Part shown: positions 5,997-6,520 of the stretch, one piece after another
How positions within the stretch are numbered: position 1 is the first letter of the stretch
Layout: every line of letters begins with the position of its first letter
From: an uncultured Planctomycetota bacterium
GTDB lineage: Bacteria; Planctomycetota; SZUA-567; JAFGNG01
DNA: 6,520 nt
Direction: 5' to 3'
Assembly (NCBI GenBank): GCA_947311175.1
Contig: CAMZKK010000161.1
Coordinates: forward strand, 1 to 6,520
Notes under the pieces: generated by a model
What the model was told of the DNA's origin: nothing
Seen by the model: the letters and a program-made list of their open reading frames with translations, nothing else
Database searches by the model: none
Translations under genes and position numbers: made by a program

Positions 5997-6520
5997 ATGG
6001 TACAAGAAGGAAATGCAGTAGCAGGAAATGCGGTTATCTTGACACAAGGTGGACCGACTGCGGTTATTAATGCCTCATGGGTTGGGGTTGTTCAAGGTTT
6101 GATGAATGCAGAACAAATCACTGGTATTTACGGCTCTATCAATGGGATTGATGGTATCTTAAATAAAAACTTTGTTGATTTGCGGGCTCAAGGTGCAGAT
6201 GTCTTAGATGCAATCAGTTATACTCCGGCAACGCAGTTGCGTTCAACTCGCCATAAACCAAATGAAGAAGATAATAAGGCGATGTTGAGGGTATTTGAAG
6301 AAATGAACATCCGTTATGTCTTTGCTGCCGGCGGTAATGACACCAGTGAAAGTCTTGATATTATAAATGATGCAGCCAAACAAGAAAATTATGATTTGGT
6401 ATGTATGCATGTGGCGAAGACGGTTGATTGTGACTTGATGGAAAGTGACCATACTCCGGGATATGCATCTGCTGCTCGTTATGTGGCAAATGCCTTTAGA
6501 GGGTGTGATCTTGATAATCA
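5997..6520 (+). CDS. pfp: Pyrophosphate-dependent 6-phosphofructokinase, 5' part (truncated by window end)
   Basis: This enzyme phosphorylates fructose 6-phosphate to fructose 1,6-bisphosphate using PPi instead of ATP, a reversible cytoplasmic glycolytic step. The first 174 codons are present; the rest lies beyond the window. Visible motifs are TQGGPTAVINAS (16-27), the phosphate-binding start; YGSINGIDGIL (45-55); STRHKP (83-88); AAGGNDTSES (110-119); AKTVDCDL (140-147); SDHTPGYASAARYVA (150-164); and DLDN at the edge. Two residues mark PPi use: D115 in GGND, where ATP enzymes have Gly (GGDG), and K141, where ATP enzymes have Gly (PGTIDND). D144 is the expected catalytic base. The GGND plus SDHTPG combination fits the group that includes methanotroph-type PPi-PFKs. 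The family's PKTIDND motif reads AKTVDCD here, which is unusual. The ATG at 5997 is preceded by AAAGGA (5985-5990) with 6-nt spacing. It is divergent from ybgC. Confidence 0.93.
   Translation, partial: MVQEGNAVAGNAVILTQGGPTAVINASWVGVVQGLMNAEQITGIYGSINGIDGILNKNFVDLRAQGADVLDAISYTPATQLRSTRHKPNEEDNKAMLRVFEEMNIRYVFAAGGNDTSESLDIINDAAKQENYDLVCMHVAKTVDCDLMESDHTPGYASAARYVANAFRGCDLDN

Noticed and set aside
6009..6034. Short direct repeat GGAAATGC(A/G)GT at 6009-6019 and 6024-6034
   Set aside because: Two in-frame copies 15 nt apart encode GNAV twice at the PFK N-terminus; most likely a small local duplication without regulatory meaning.
6243..6452. Minus-strand reading frame opposite the phosphofructokinase gene
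   Set aside because: The plus strand encodes conserved PFK motifs through the whole stretch, so this is a shadow frame.
1..6520. CRISPR array, insertion sequence, tRNA, riboswitch or phage-defence system
   Set aside because: I found no regularly spaced repeats, transposase-like frame, terminal inverted repeats, cloverleaf pattern or defence-type domain; the window is nearly filled by the five genes.

Overview
This is an AT-rich window, roughly one third G+C by eye. It holds four complete protein genes and the 5' part of a fifth, and looks like ordinary bacterial chromosome. I see no mobile element, CRISPR array, tRNA or rRNA. The organism is probably Gram-negative: one gene encodes a very large TPR protein with an export signal, and it sits directly behind a YbgC-type thioesterase, a pairing that recalls the ends of the tol-pal (cell-envelope) locus. 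Glycolysis appears to use a pyrophosphate-dependent phosphofructokinase of the long 'GGND' type. I cannot fix the phylum. A PVC-group relative (Lentisphaerae/Verrucomicrobia-like) is a weak impression only.

Layout, left to right. (1) A strong intrinsic terminator at the left edge ends the minus-strand enolase gene (eno). (2) A 175-bp divergent intergenic region carries a likely eno promoter and a perfect 7-bp inverted repeat. (3) On the plus strand is a 257-aa protein of unknown function. It has an H-x3-C-x2-C motif like that of zinc-finger anti-sigma factors and a C-terminal segment resembling a carboxypeptidase-regulatory-like beta domain. (4) Convergent to it is a minus-strand two-gene unit: a YbgC/4HBT-family acyl-CoA thioesterase, followed after 4 bp by a 1011-aa TPR protein that starts with TTG. 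(5) A second divergent intergenic region has a good sigma70-type promoter. (6) The plus-strand PPi-phosphofructokinase gene runs off the right edge.

Functionally, the window is bounded by two glycolytic enzymes, enolase and PPi-PFK, with an envelope-type pair and a possible regulator between them. I found no clear new biological system. The points most worth a second look are the partnerless zinc-finger-like protein, the thioesterase/giant-TPR pair without tolQRAB-pal, and unusual substitutions in the usually invariant PKTIDND motif of the phosphofructokinase.
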